Part shown: piece by piece, positions 44,008 through 53,256 of the stretch
Layout of the letters: each line of letters starts with the position of its first letter
Position numbering within the stretch: the first letter of the stretch is position 1
NCBI GenBank assembly: GCA_963818505.1
Contig: CAWFSJ010000001.1
Span: forward strand, 930,001 to 994,000
DNA length: 64,000 bases
Direction of reading: 5' to 3'
DNA from: JADKAV01 sp963818505
GTDB taxonomy: Bacteria; Actinomycetota; Actinomycetes; S36-B12; UBA10799
Position numbers and translations under genes: made by a program
The notes under the pieces: model-generated
Databases searched by the model: none
The model's input: only the letters and a program-made list of their open reading frames with translations
Told to the model about the DNA's origin: nothing

Positions 44008-44574
44008 ATGACGAACAACCCGGGTGACCGCCTCGTCTGGCTGGACTGCGAGATGACCGGACTGGACCTTGAAGCCGATGAACTGGTCGAGATCGCCTGT
44101 GTGGTCACGGAGGCTGACCTCACCCCTGTGGATGAGGGCGTGACGTTGGTGATACGCCCATCGGAACAGGCCCTGGCGCACATGCCTGACATCGTTCGCA
44201 CGATGCACACCGAATCCGGGCTGTTGCCCGAGATTCCCAGCGGGGTGGACGTCGAGCAGGCACAGAGCGTCGTGCTCGACTACGTGAAGTCCCATGTCGC
44301 CACCGCCCGCAAGGCCCCTCTGTGCGGGTCCAGCATCTACGTCGACCGCAGTTTTCTGGCTCGTTTCATGCCCGATCTCGACGCGTACCTGCACTACCGG
44401 GTAGTGGATGTGTCCTCGATCAAGGAACTCGTGCGCCGCTGGTACCCGAAGGCCTATTACGACGCTCCTCGCAAGACCGGTAATCACCGGGCTCTCGGCG
44501 ACACCATGGACTCGATAGCCGAGTTGGCCTACTACCGGGAGTCGGTCATGACCAGCACAGATCTGCAGCCCTAG
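44008..44574 (+). CDS. orn: Oligoribonuclease
   Basis: Predicted 188 residues. DEDDh 3'-5' exoribonuclease that degrades 2-5-nucleotide RNAs (and pGpG), the last step of RNA decay. Visible motifs are W-L-D-C-E-M-T-G with the first Asp/Glu pair, G-S-S-I-Y-V-D-R-S-F containing the next Asp, and N-H-R-A-L-G-D-T with the catalytic His and final Asp. A GTG six bases upstream is in frame, but the ATG at 44008 fits the family start. It converges with the Ser/Gly repeat gene, stops overlapping by four bases. A diguanylate cyclase in the window makes pGpG clearance relevant. Confidence 0.95.
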   Translation: MTNNPGDRLVWLDCEMTGLDLEADELVEIACVVTEADLTPVDEGVTLVIRPSEQALAHMPDIVRTMHTESGLLPEIPSGVDVEQAQSVVLDYVKSHVATARKAPLCGSSIYVDRSFLARFMPDLDAYLHYRVVDVSSIKELVRRWYPKAYYDAPRKTGNHRALGDTMDSIAELAYYRESVMTSTDLQP

Positions 44575-44846
44575 GCGCGGGCCTTCGAGCGACGCCCGAT
44601 TTGCAGAACACCTCCAGACGCCCCTATCGAGAGCACCGACCCGGTCGAGCCGATGCTGAGCAACGACCCACTGGATCCGATGCTGAGCAGCGAACCGGCA
44701 GAGGCGATAGAGGCTGCGCTACCAGCCGAAAGCACACTCAAGGCCGACACGACGGACAGGGCCGATAACACCGACCACGGTGAGCCGATGCTGCGCCACG
44801 AGCCTTGGATCATGCGCCCAGCCTGCCAGAATCGCGAATGCGACAT
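44571..44846 (-). CDS. Ser/Gly repeat protein, predicted solenoid
   Basis: Predicted 91 residues. After the head M-S-H-S-R-F-W-Q-A-G the chain is a run of short units, G-S-L-L-S-I-G-S-S, G-S-L-L-S-I-G-S-T, G-S-V-L-S-I-G-A-S, preceded by looser S-A-L-S-V-V-type units. A basic R-R-S-K-A-R-A ends the chain. Nine-residue spacing with small polar and aliphatic faces suggests a beta-solenoid (inference). Proteins of this look occur in other actinobacteria with unknown function. Its ATG and the divergent aldo/keto reductase ATG (44862) are only 15 bp apart, leaving no room for separate leaders; the start may be further in, or the mRNA leaderless. Confidence 0.55.
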   Translation of the reverse strand: MSHSRFWQAGRMIQGSWRSIGSPWSVLSALSVVSALSVLSAGSAASIASAGSLLSIGSSGSLLSIGSTGSVLSIGASGGVLQIGRRSKARA

Positions 44847-44861
44847 GAAAGGATCGCCGGT

Positions 44862-45905
<1,044 letters not shown>

Positions 45906-45909
45906 CCGG

Positions 45910-46923
45910 TCAGCCCACGATCCGAGCGGTCGACGACCGGACCACCAAGCGGGTGTTGACGAGTTCGCGATGGTCCCGGGTGTGCTGCTTGCCCTCGGCA
46001 AGCGCCTCCAGCACCGCACGCACGGCCATCTCGCCGCGAAGTGCAGCCGGTTGGGCCATCGTGGTCAGGTCGAGCACTTCGGCGAGTTCGTGGTCGTCGA
46101 AGCCGACGATGCTGACGTCATCCGGCACTGAGACTCCCATCCGGCGCATGGCCTGCATGGCCCCGGCAGCCATCTCGTCGGACTGAGCGAAGACCGCTGA
46201 GGGAGGATCGGGAAGCGACAGCAGTTCGGCCATCGCGCTTGCGCCGCCCCTCACGCTGTATCCACCATCGACGTCGTAACCAGGGGGCACGGGCAGGCCA
46301 GCGTCACTCATCGCCTTGATGAAGCCGCGTTGTCGTTGGCGTGGTGCCGTGAAGCGCCCGGCGATCGAGTCGCCTGCGCCGATCACCGCTATCCGGGTGT
46401 GCCCCAGATTGATGAGGTGCTGGGTGGCGATGGCCGCAGCTCCCTCGTTGTCGATGCCCACGCTGAACGATTCGGCCAAAGGGTCCCCCACCGTGGCGAT
46501 CGGCACGCCGAGGGTGCGCAGCATGTCCTGCTGGTCGACGCTGAGGTCCAGCGTCAGGATGATCACCGCGTCGACGCGGCGACGCAGTGGCATGCGCTCG
46601 AAGAACTCGTCCTGCGAACGTTCGTCGGGGACGCAGAAGATCAGAAGGTCCAAGTCGTCGCGATGTAGCACACGCTCGATCCCGGTCAGGACCTCCCCGA
46701 AGAACCAGGTGCCGATATAGGGGGCGACAACTGCGATCGAGTTGGTGCGTCCCCTGGCCAGCCGCGAGGCGGTGGGAGTGATCGAGTAGTCGAGTTCCGC
46801 CGCAGCGGCGAGCACCCTTTCGCGCGTTGCCGCAGACACGTTCGGGAGGTCCCGCAAGGCTCGGCTCACGGTAGCCGTGGACACGCCGGCCCACTGCGCG
46901 ACGTCACCGATGCTGGCAGCCAT
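45910..46923 (-). CDS. LacI-family transcriptional regulator
   Basis: Predicted 337 residues; GGAGG four bases before the ATG at 46923 sets the start. The N-terminal helix-turn-helix reads I-G-D-V-A-Q-W-A-G-V-S-T-A-T-V-S-R-A-L, followed by a hinge and a periplasmic-binding-type sugar domain (A-V-V-A-P-Y-I-G, F-D-D-H-E-L-A). Two TG/CGnAAgcGcTTACA-like operators lie in the intergenic region with the divergent amylosucrase-like gene, so it probably represses that gene and itself until a sugar binds (inference). Confidence 0.88.
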   Translation of the reverse strand: MAASIGDVAQWAGVSTATVSRALRDLPNVSAATRERVLAAAAELDYSITPTASRLARGRTNSIAVVAPYIGTWFFGEVLTGIERVLHRDDLDLLIFCVPDERSQDEFFERMPLRRRVDAVIILTLDLSVDQQDMLRTLGVPIATVGDPLAESFSVGIDNEGAAAIATQHLINLGHTRIAVIGAGDSIAGRFTAPRQRQRGFIKAMSDAGLPVPPGYDVDGGYSVRGGASAMAELLSLPDPPSAVFAQSDEMAAGAMQAMRRMGVSVPDDVSIVGFDDHELAEVLDLTTMAQPAALRGEMAVRAVLEALAEGKQHTRDHRELVNTRLVVRSSTARIVG

Positions 46924-46936
46924 AGATCCTCCATTC

Positions 46937-46950
46937 TGCAAGCGCTTACA
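46937..46950. promoter_or_regulatory. LacI-type operator 1 (TGCAAGCGCTTACA)
   Basis: A 14-bp near-perfect palindrome centred on GCGC, 13 bases upstream of the LacI start codon. It matches the general LacI/CcpA operator form. Confidence 0.65.
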
Positions 46951-47015
46951 CGCAACCCTAACACCTTGCGGACGAGAGAACGGGGGCTCATACTCAAAGT
47001 GACAACATGTTCTGC

Positions 47016-47029
47016 CGTAAGTGTTTACA
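47016..47029. promoter_or_regulatory. LacI-type operator 2 (CGTAAGTGTTTACA)
   Basis: A second, weaker copy of the operator, 15 bases before the amylosucrase-like ATG. Placed there, a bound repressor would block transcription or ribosome access. Confidence 0.55.
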
Positions 47030-47044
47030 TACGATACTGCAACG

Positions 47045-49003
47045 ATGAGAGTGCCTGCTGTGACGACTACTGCTCTCCCCCCGGCCACCCCTGCCTCAGC
47101 GTGGGACCTGCGTGAGGACCTGAAGCGCGAGCTCGGCGACGACCCTGCGGGCGCCGACGTCCTGGCCCGCTGGGACCGCTGGGGTCCGGATCTGCTCTCC
47201 GGTCTCGCCCGGGTGTACGACGAACCCTCGGTGGCAGCCCGCCTCGTGCACCAGATCGCCATGGCCCACAGGGCCCGCCCCACTGCCCTGCGTGATCGCG
47301 ACCGCGCGCGCATCCTGGCCCCGGACTGGTTCCAGAGGCCCGATACGGTTGGCTACGCCGCTTACACCGAGCGTTTCGCCGGCGACCTGCCGCACACGAT
47401 CGAACACATCGCCTACCTGCGAGACCTCGGTGTCACATACCTTCACCTGATGCCCTTGCTCCAGACGCGATCGGGGGCGAACGACGGCGGGTACGCAGTG
47501 TCCGACTACGACGAGGTGCGTAGTGATCTGGGCACGATGGACGACCTCGAGGAGCTGGCCACGCGACTGCACGCTGGCGGAATATCCCTGACTCTCGACC
47601 TTGTCCTCAACCATGTGGCACGTGAGCACCGCTGGGCACAAGCAGCCCGGGACGGCGACACCCACTATCGCGACTACTTCTGGACCTTCGGTGACCGAGA
47701 ACTCCCAGATGCCTTCGAGTCGACGCTGACTGAAGTGTTCCCCCAAACCGCCCCGGGCAGTTTCACCTGGGATCCACAATTGCAGCGCTGGGTGTGGACC
47801 ACTTTCAACACCTACCAGTGGGACCTCAACTGGTCCAACGCCGATGTGTTGTGCGAGTTCGTCCAGATCATCCTCAACCTCGCCAACCGCGGGGTGGACT
47901 GCTTGCGCCTGGACGCGATCGCTTTCCTCTGGAAGCGCTTGGGCACCAACTGCCAGAACCAGCCCGAGGTTCACGCGATCACGCAGGCACTGCGGGCAGC
48001 GGCCCGGATCGCTGCCCCGGCATTGATCTTCAAGGCCGAGGCGATCGTGCCACCGAGCGAGGTCGTCTCCTACTTCGGCCGCGGTGAGCACGCCGGACGA
48101 CTGTCCGATCTGGCCTACCACAACAGTTTCATGGTGCAGATCTGGTCGGCCCTGGCCACTCGCGATGCACGGTTGATGGCCACCTCGATGTCGACCATGA
48201 AGTCGATCCCGACGACGGCGGCTTGGGCCACCTACCTGCGCTGCCACGACGACATCGGCTGGGCCATCGACGACGCCGATTGTGCACGGCTGGGCTGGAA
48301 CGGATGGGAGCATCGCAACTTCCTGTGCGATTTCTACACCGGCGAGCACGAGTCGTCCTTCGCGCAGGGCACGGTGTTCGAGAAGCACCCAGTGACCGGT
48401 GACCGGCGGATCAACGGCACGTCCGCGAGCCTGTGCGGCATGGGCCGAAACGACCAACCGTTGGCTGTGGACAGGCTGCTGTGTGCCTACGCGATGGTCA
48501 TGGGCCTCGGCGGTGTCCCACTGATCTTCATGGGTGACGAGATCGCACTGTGCAATGACTATGGCTATGCCAACGACCCGCATCACCGCGACGACAACCG
48601 GTGGTTGCACAGGCCCCTGATGCCCTGGCAGGTGGCCGACGAACACGGGGACTTCCGGGGCCACGCGGTGTACGACAGGCTGCGGCATTTGATCGATGTG
48701 CGCAAGCATTTGCCGTCGCTGCACGCATCGGTGGCCACAGAGGTCCACACGACGAGCGTCGACAGCGTGGTGTGTTTCGTCAGACACCATCCCGCCGGTG
48801 ACCTGACTCAGGTCTACAACGTCGCCGATCACCCGGTGAGCGTCCCAGCCTGGGAGGTTGACCAGCACGCACCGGCAGCCGATTGGGACGTCCTCGCCGG
48901 ACACCGAGTCGCGACTGAGGACGGGTACTACCAGCTGGGTGCGTACCAGACACTATGGCTCGCGCGGGAACTACCATCTGGGCTTGCCGGTGACTCGGTG
49001 TGA
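47045..49003 (+). CDS. Amylosucrase-like GH13 enzyme
   Basis: Predicted 652 residues; ATG 47045 is chosen over a GTG at 47021 that lies in operator 2. The GH13 core shows all catalytic residues: nucleophile Asp 290 in L-R-L-D-A-I-A-F-L-W-K, acid/base Glu 332 in F-K-A-E-A-I-V, and the transition-state Asp in C-H-D-D-I-G-W (His 401, Asp 402). The helical N-terminal ~90 residues and Y-Q-W-D-L-N-W-S-N are as in amylosucrases (GH13_4), which use sucrose to build alpha-glucan. A sucrose hydrolase or phosphorylase role is possible. It is divergent from the LacI regulator, with two operators between. Confidence 0.85.
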   Translation: MRVPAVTTTALPPATPASAWDLREDLKRELGDDPAGADVLARWDRWGPDLLSGLARVYDEPSVAARLVHQIAMAHRARPTALRDRDRARILAPDWFQRPDTVGYAAYTERFAGDLPHTIEHIAYLRDLGVTYLHLMPLLQTRSGANDGGYAVSDYDEVRSDLGTMDDLEELATRLHAGGISLTLDLVLNHVAREHRWAQAARDGDTHYRDYFWTFGDRELPDAFESTLTEVFPQTAPGSFTWDPQLQRWVWTTFNTYQWDLNWSNADVLCEFVQIILNLANRGVDCLRLDAIAFLWKRLGTNCQNQPEVHAITQALRAAARIAAPALIFKAEAIVPPSEVVSYFGRGEHAGRLSDLAYHNSFMVQIWSALATRDARLMATSMSTMKSIPTTAAWATYLRCHDDIGWAIDDADCARLGWNGWEHRNFLCDFYTGEHESSFAQGTVFEKHPVTGDRRINGTSASLCGMGRNDQPLAVDRLLCAYAMVMGLGGVPLIFMGDEIALCNDYGYANDPHHRDDNRWLHRPLMPWQVADEHGDFRGHAVYDRLRHLIDVRKHLPSLHASVATEVHTTSVDSVVCFVRHHPAGDLTQVYNVADHPVSVPAWEVDQHAPAADWDVLAGHRVATEDGYYQLGAYQTLWLARELPSGLAGDSV

Positions 49004-49085
49004 GCGCGACACAACCCTTCCCCGACGGCACGCTCAATGCCCCGGACTGGGAGCCCGGGCGATTCCCGGTCATCCCATGCTCCTC

Positions 49086-49153
49086 GTTAGAGGTTGTGCT
49101 GTTGGTTAGAGAAACAACGCGTGGATTCGCTAACCAGGAGCACAACCTCTAAC
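49086..49153. repeat. 68-bp interspersed palindrome, copy 3
   Basis: The arms start GTTAGAGGTTGTGCTGTTGG and close GCACAACCTCTAAC, with an ACGCGT loop. A few positions differ from copy 1: the inner stem end (GAG for GCG) and AGGAG for AACAG in the right arm. It lies after the amylosucrase-like gene and before tRNA-His on the opposite strand. Confidence 0.95.
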
Positions 49154-49313
49154 CAACACCTGAATCCGTCCACTCGGTGGTGCGCCCGTGTACGCGGCAC
49201 TGGACGCCGCTGCCAAAGAGGACTGGCCGATGCCCCAGCTGAAGGGGCACCGGCCCGCTTCACTCGCGTTTCGTACCGCAGTGCGCCCTGACGGGCCCAT
49301 CAGGAACTTCAAT
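49154..49313. other. Spacer between palindrome copy 3 and tRNA-His
   Basis: With the palindrome this makes a gene-free stretch of about 310 bp (49004-49313). One plus-strand frame is open from GTG 49188 to a TGA at 49323 inside the tRNA gene (45 codons, including E-D-W-P-M-P-Q-L-K-G-H-R-P). I cannot tie it to a known family, and it lacks a ribosome-binding site. Confidence 0.3.
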
Positions 49314-49390
49314 TGGGGTGAGTGACGGGACTTGAACCCGCGACCCCCTGGACCACAACCAGGTGCTCTACCGGCTGAGCTACACCCACC
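49314..49390 (-). tRNA. tRNA-His (GTG)
   Basis: The minus strand reads a complete cloverleaf. The acceptor is 5' GGTGGGTG (with the extra G-1 of histidine tRNA) pairing with CACTCAC plus discriminator C. The D-arm is AGCTCAG…GAGC and the anticodon arm CCTGG-TTGTGGT-CCAGG with anticodon GTG. The T-arm is GCGGGTTCAAGTCCCGT. The CCA end is encoded (49314-49316). A tRNA-His near orn and trmB is usual in actinobacteria. Confidence 0.97.
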
Positions 49391-49415
49391 AAAAGACCCC
49401 GCCGGTCGCGGAGTC
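49391..49415 (-). other. Hairpin just upstream of tRNA-His
   Basis: The minus strand shows GACTCCGC / GCGGGGTC with a 5-base loop and then TTTT, directly before the tRNA 5' end. It has intrinsic-terminator form, but placed here it could be a leader structure or isolate the tRNA from upstream transcripts. Confidence 0.5.
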
Positions 49416-49444
49416 CCCACCATTCTAGCGATACGGTTCTACGC

Positions 49445-50098
49445 GTGGTCGAGCCCATCCGCAGCTACCACGCGCGGCGAGGACGTCTGTCCGTCAACCA
49501 GCGCACTGCCCTGGAGGAGTACGCCGATCTGGATCTCGCCACCTGGCCGGATCCGATCAATCTCGACGCCGCATTCGGCCGATCGGCCACGCGGGTCCTG
49601 GAGATCGGCAGCGGAGTCGGCGACACCGTTCTCGAGCTTGCGGCCGCGAATCCGGACACCGACTACATCGGCGCCGATGTGCACACGAAGGGAATCGCCC
49701 GCACATTGCTGCAGATCGAAGCCCGCAGCATCACCAACGTCCGGGTTCTCCATGGCGACGCTCTGGCTTTCCTGTCCCGGCTGCCGGAGTGCAGCCTGAC
49801 ACAGATCCTGGTGTTCTTCCCAGACCCGTGGCCCAAGTCGCGTCATCACAAACGTCGACTCGTCCGACGCGAGTTCACGCAGGCCGCCGCCCGCGTGCTC
49901 GAACCCGGCGGCACCCTGCACGTGGCCACTGACATCCCCGAGTACGCCGAACACACCCGCCACGTGCTGTCCCGGGAGGCGCGGTTCGAGAAGCGGCACG
50001 ACGGATCACGGGTCCAGCAGCGACCCCGCACGAAGTACGAGCTCGCGGGCGAGCGCCACGGCCGCCTGGCGATCGACCTCGTGTACACACGCCGGTGA
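49445..50098 (+). CDS. trmB: tRNA (guanine-N7)-methyltransferase
   Basis: Predicted 217 residues from GTG 49445. SAM-dependent enzyme that methylates G46 in tRNAs. The SAM-binding motif is L-E-I-G-S-G-V-G-D-T, followed by I-G-A-D-V-H and the hallmark F-P-D-P-W-P-K-S-R-H-H-K-R-R-L. T-K-Y-E with a C-terminal Y-T-R-R completes the family pattern. It is divergent from tRNA-His, whose promoter region overlaps this gene's 5' end. The next gene is pxpA, 46 bp downstream. Confidence 0.93.
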   Translation: MVEPIRSYHARRGRLSVNQRTALEEYADLDLATWPDPINLDAAFGRSATRVLEIGSGVGDTVLELAAANPDTDYIGADVHTKGIARTLLQIEARSITNVRVLHGDALAFLSRLPECSLTQILVFFPDPWPKSRHHKRRLVRREFTQAAARVLEPGGTLHVATDIPEYAEHTRHVLSREARFEKRHDGSRVQQRPRTKYELAGERHGRLAIDLVYTRR

Positions 50099-50144
50099 CC
50101 GCCTGGCCCATGATCTGGTCAGCGAATACGGCACGATCGCAGAT

Positions 50145-50891
50145 GTGACAACGATCGATCTCAACGCCGACGTCGGGGAGATGAGCCCTGACCTCGACGA
50201 GGCGATCATCGATGTGGTCACCAGTGTCAACATCGCTTGCGGAGGTCACGCCGGCGACGACGAAAGCATGGGCCGGGTGGCGGGACTGGCTGCCTCGCGT
50301 CGTGTGCGCATCGGGGCTCACCCCTCCTACCTGGACCGGGAAGGTTTCGGCCGCACGCGCCAAGAAGTGGATCTCACGGTCCTCAGCGCGCAAGTGCGCG
50401 ACCAGGTCCTGCGGCTCGCCTCGTGCAGCCCCGCGCCGGTCGAGTACGTGAAACCTCACGGCGCTCTGTATCACGCAGGGGCCACCGACCCGGACGTCGC
50501 GGCAGCGATCGTGGCCGCAGTCGTTGCCGCAAGCGCACAGCTGGGGAACCGACTCGCGCTGATGGGTCAGCCCGGCTCACTCTTTCTGAACCTCGCCAGA
50601 AGAGAGCGCCTCACCGTGATCACCGAGGGCTTCGCCGACCGGGCCTACCGGACCGACGGCAGTCTCGTGCCCCGGCATGAGCCCGGCTCGGTCCTGACTC
50701 ATGGCAACGCCGTCATCGACCAGGTCGCCGCTCTGGCCCGGGGCGAGGTCGTCACAGCCGATGGGCGACTCATCGCGATGCGCGCCGAATCCGTGTGCGT
50801 CCATTCCGACACCGCAGGTGCTGCCGAATTGGCCCGCCGCATCCGGGCACACCTGGATGCAAACGGCATACGCGTGCAGGCCGGACCGTGA
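50145..50891 (+). CDS. pxpA: 5-oxoprolinase subunit A
   Basis: Predicted 248 residues from GTG 50145. LamB/YcsF family: starts I-D-L-N-A-D-V-G-E, with N-I-A-C-G-G-H-A-G-D and I-G-A-H-P-S-Y-L-D as metal/active-site motifs, then K-P-H-G-A-L-Y. With PxpB and PxpC it hydrolyses 5-oxoproline (pyroglutamate) to glutamate using ATP. The order A-B-C with overlapping starts is the usual operon. Confidence 0.93.
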   Translation: MTTIDLNADVGEMSPDLDEAIIDVVTSVNIACGGHAGDDESMGRVAGLAASRRVRIGAHPSYLDREGFGRTRQEVDLTVLSAQVRDQVLRLASCSPAPVEYVKPHGALYHAGATDPDVAAAIVAAVVAASAQLGNRLALMGQPGSLFLNLARRERLTVITEGFADRAYRTDGSLVPRHEPGSVLTHGNAVIDQVAALARGEVVTADGRLIAMRAESVCVHSDTAGAAELARRIRAHLDANGIRVQAGP

Positions 50892-51457
50892 GGGTCATCC
50901 GCTTCGGCGAAGACGGTTGGCTTGTCAGTACCGAGGACCCGATCGCCCTGGCAGAAGCGATAGATGCGCGCCGTCTTGACGACGTGGTCCCTGGACAGCA
51001 ACACGTCCTGCTGCGAGGCAGGGCGGCGGCCGTCGAGGCCGTCTTGGGCGATCTGCCCGAGGTCGTGCAGCGGCGGTCCACCAAGGACCCACACATCCTT
51101 CCCGCCCACTGGGACGGCCCGGATCTGGAAGAGGTGGCCCGCGCCGCCGGGATGTCCCCGCAGGAGGTGGTCTCCTCGCTGCGGGCAACCACTCTCACGG
51201 TGGCGTTCTGCGGGTTCGCCCCCGGCTTCGGATACCTCACGGGCCTGGACGAACGTCTGCATCTGCCGCGCCGCGCTCGACCTCGGGCCAGTGTGCCTGC
51301 GGGCTCGATCGCCATCGCGGCCGGCTACTGCGCGGTCTACCCCACGTCCTCACCGGGCGGCTGGCACCTTGTGGGTCACTGCGAACAACGGTTGTTCTCC
51401 CCCGACCGTGAGCCGCCGTCCCTGCTGCAGCCCGGCGACACCGTGAGGTTCCTGTGA
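50888..51457 (+). CDS. pxpB: 5-oxoprolinase subunit B
   Basis: Predicted 189 residues from GTG 50888 (GTGA overlap with pxpA). KipI-like domain: F-C-G-F-A-P-G-F-G-Y-L-T-G, L-P-R-R-A-R-P-R-A-S-V-P-A-G-S-I-A-I-A and S-P-G-G-W. It forms the ATP-using part of the oxoprolinase with PxpC. It overlaps pxpC by four bases. Confidence 0.93.
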   Translation: MRVIRFGEDGWLVSTEDPIALAEAIDARRLDDVVPGQQHVLLRGRAAAVEAVLGDLPEVVQRRSTKDPHILPAHWDGPDLEEVARAAGMSPQEVVSSLRATTLTVAFCGFAPGFGYLTGLDERLHLPRRARPRASVPAGSIAIAAGYCAVYPTSSPGGWHLVGHCEQRLFSPDREPPSLLQPGDTVRFL

Positions 51458-52290
51458 GTGAGGCGCTGCGGGTCATCGACGCCGGGGCCTTGACCACGGT
51501 CCAGGATGCTGGCCGACTGGGATACGCACACCTCGGCGTCGGCCGCGCGGGCGCGTTCGACAAACGCGCTTGGCGCCTGGCCAACCGCCTGGTCGGCAAT
51601 CTTGAGGACGCCGCCGGCCTGGAGTGCCTCGGCGGCGGTTTGACCACGGCTGCTCTGCGCCATCTCACCGTCGCGATAACCGGCGCGATTGGGCCTGTGA
51701 GCGTCAATGGCCTGCTGCGCTGCACCAACACACCCCTGCACCTGGCACCAGGCGACATCGTGCATCTCGGTCCACCACGCAAAGGCATCCGGTACTACCT
51801 GGCTGTGTCGGGTGGCTTGAGCACGACGCCGGTCCTGGGCTCCCGGTCTTATGACACGCTCGGCAGGATCGGGCCTGCGCCGCTGGACGGGGATGACATC
51901 TTGCACAGCGGCCGTGAGCGCAGCAGCCATCCCCACGTCGATCACGTGGCACCGATCGAACCGCGGGACGTGTTCGAACTCCTGCCAGGACCAGACGGCG
52001 ACGAGGCGACGCTGGCAGATCTGTCAAACCGGACCTGGGACCTCGATCCGCAGTCCGATCGCATCGGTGTGCGACTGGCGGGCAGTCCTTTGCCTGCGGC
52101 TTCGTCGAGCCTGCCGAGTAAACCTATGGTGCTAGGGGCGGTCCAGTTGCCTGCCAACGGGCTGCCAATCATCCTCGGACCCGACCACCCGACCACAGGC
52201 GGTTACCCGGTGATCGCCGTCGTGACTGCCGCAAGCATGTGTGATGTCGCACAATGGTCCGGCGGACCGCGCCGGTTTCGCCGTGCTTAG
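51454..52290 (+). CDS. pxpC: 5-oxoprolinase subunit C
   Basis: Predicted 278 residues from GTG 51454. KipA/biotin-dependent-carboxyltransferase-like fold: V-I-D-A-G-A-L-T-T-V-Q-D-A-G-R, a Gly-rich L-A-V-S-G-G-L, L-G-S-R-S-Y-D-T-L-G, and a late G-P-D-H-P-T-T-G-G-Y-P. Together with PxpA and PxpB it converts pyroglutamate to glutamate, removing a damage product of glutamine and glutathione-type metabolism. Confidence 0.93.
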   Translation: MSEALRVIDAGALTTVQDAGRLGYAHLGVGRAGAFDKRAWRLANRLVGNLEDAAGLECLGGGLTTAALRHLTVAITGAIGPVSVNGLLRCTNTPLHLAPGDIVHLGPPRKGIRYYLAVSGGLSTTPVLGSRSYDTLGRIGPAPLDGDDILHSGRERSSHPHVDHVAPIEPRDVFELLPGPDGDEATLADLSNRTWDLDPQSDRIGVRLAGSPLPAASSSLPSKPMVLGAVQLPANGLPIILGPDHPTTGGYPVIAVVTAASMCDVAQWSGGPRRFRRA

Positions 52291-52298
52291 GTGAAGAC

Positions 52299-53225
52299 GT
52301 GAGCCTTCGCACTGACAAGAACACCGGCACTGACCACTGGGTCGACATCGACGGCCCCGTTCACTACCGCGACTACGGAGGTCCCGAGAACGGCCCCTTG
52401 ATCGTTTGCATCCACGGTTTGGGCGGGTCCGCGCTCAACTGGGACCTCATCGCGCCGCATCTGGTGCAGCGTTGCCGGGTCGTCGCGCTGGACCTGCCCG
52501 GTCACGGGCTGACCGAGGCAGGCCGCCGCTCGACCAGCGTGCACGCCAACCAACTCATCATCCACCGGTTTCTCACCGAGGTGACCGGCTGCCCTGCAGT
52601 GCTGATGGGCAACTCCATGGGTGGGCTGTTAGCCGTTGTGCAGGCCACCTCCGCACCGCGCACGGCGGCGGGAGTTGTGCTCATCGCACCCGCGCTGCCG
52701 GCCGCGGGCCTGATGGTTGGCGATCTGCGCATGGTCCTTGAATTCGCAGTGCTCTCGACGCCGGGAATCGGCGCCCTGATCGTCAATCTCTGGACGCGAC
52801 TGGCCTCGGCCGAGGCGCAGGTCGGGCGCATGTTGGCAGTGGTCAGCGTCGACCCGACCCGCCTGCCCAAGGAAGCCTTCGAAGCCGCCGTCGCGCAAGC
52901 GGAGATACGCAGGCAATTCGGTGGTACCGCGCGCCACCTCGTGGAGGCTGCCCGGTCGGTGGTGTTGATGAGTCAGGGCCGCAATTACGTTCGGCGCTTG
53001 CGTGATCTGTCGATGCCGGTACTGCTCATCCATGGCGGTCGCGACCGCGTGGTGTCCGCCCGATCTGCCTCGGCAACGGCTGCCCGGCGCCCGGAGTGGA
53101 CCTTCAGGCTGATCGAGGAGGTCGGTCATGCCCCACAGATACAGGAGCCCGAGATGACCGCGGAGACGATCCTGGAGTGGCTGGACGCCAACCCCGAAGT
53201 GGCCACCGACGCCGCGCTTGCCTGA
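52299..53225 (+). CDS. Alpha/beta hydrolase
   Basis: Predicted 308 residues from GTG 52299, preceded by AGGTGA. Alpha/beta hydrolase pattern: I-V-C-I-H-G-L-G-G-S-A oxyanion region, the nucleophile elbow G-N-S-M-G-G, Asp in H-G-G-R-D-R-V-V and catalytic His in E-V-G-H-A-P-Q. It may be an esterase or lipase. It lies 31 bp before the WS/DGAT gene on the same strand, so it may help mobilise or build storage lipid (inference). Confidence 0.85.
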   Translation: MSLRTDKNTGTDHWVDIDGPVHYRDYGGPENGPLIVCIHGLGGSALNWDLIAPHLVQRCRVVALDLPGHGLTEAGRRSTSVHANQLIIHRFLTEVTGCPAVLMGNSMGGLLAVVQATSAPRTAAGVVLIAPALPAAGLMVGDLRMVLEFAVLSTPGIGALIVNLWTRLASAEAQVGRMLAVVSVDPTRLPKEAFEAAVAQAEIRRQFGGTARHLVEAARSVVLMSQGRNYVRRLRDLSMPVLLIHGGRDRVVSARSASATAARRPEWTFRLIEEVGHAPQIQEPEMTAETILEWLDANPEVATDAALA

Positions 53226-53256
53226 ACTACGCTAGGGGCGCCCACCTGGAGGTTCG

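Noticed and set aside
47096..48904. 602-codon minus-strand open frame
   Set aside because: Antisense to the amylosucrase-like gene with its full catalytic set; no motif of its own.
49188..49325. 45-codon plus-strand frame before tRNA-His
   Set aside because: No ribosome-binding site, it runs into the tRNA gene, and no family is recognised; kept only as a note in the spacer entry.
49314..49390. Integration (att) site at tRNA-His
   Set aside because: No integrase, phage genes or duplicated tRNA 3' end is present in the flanking DNA.
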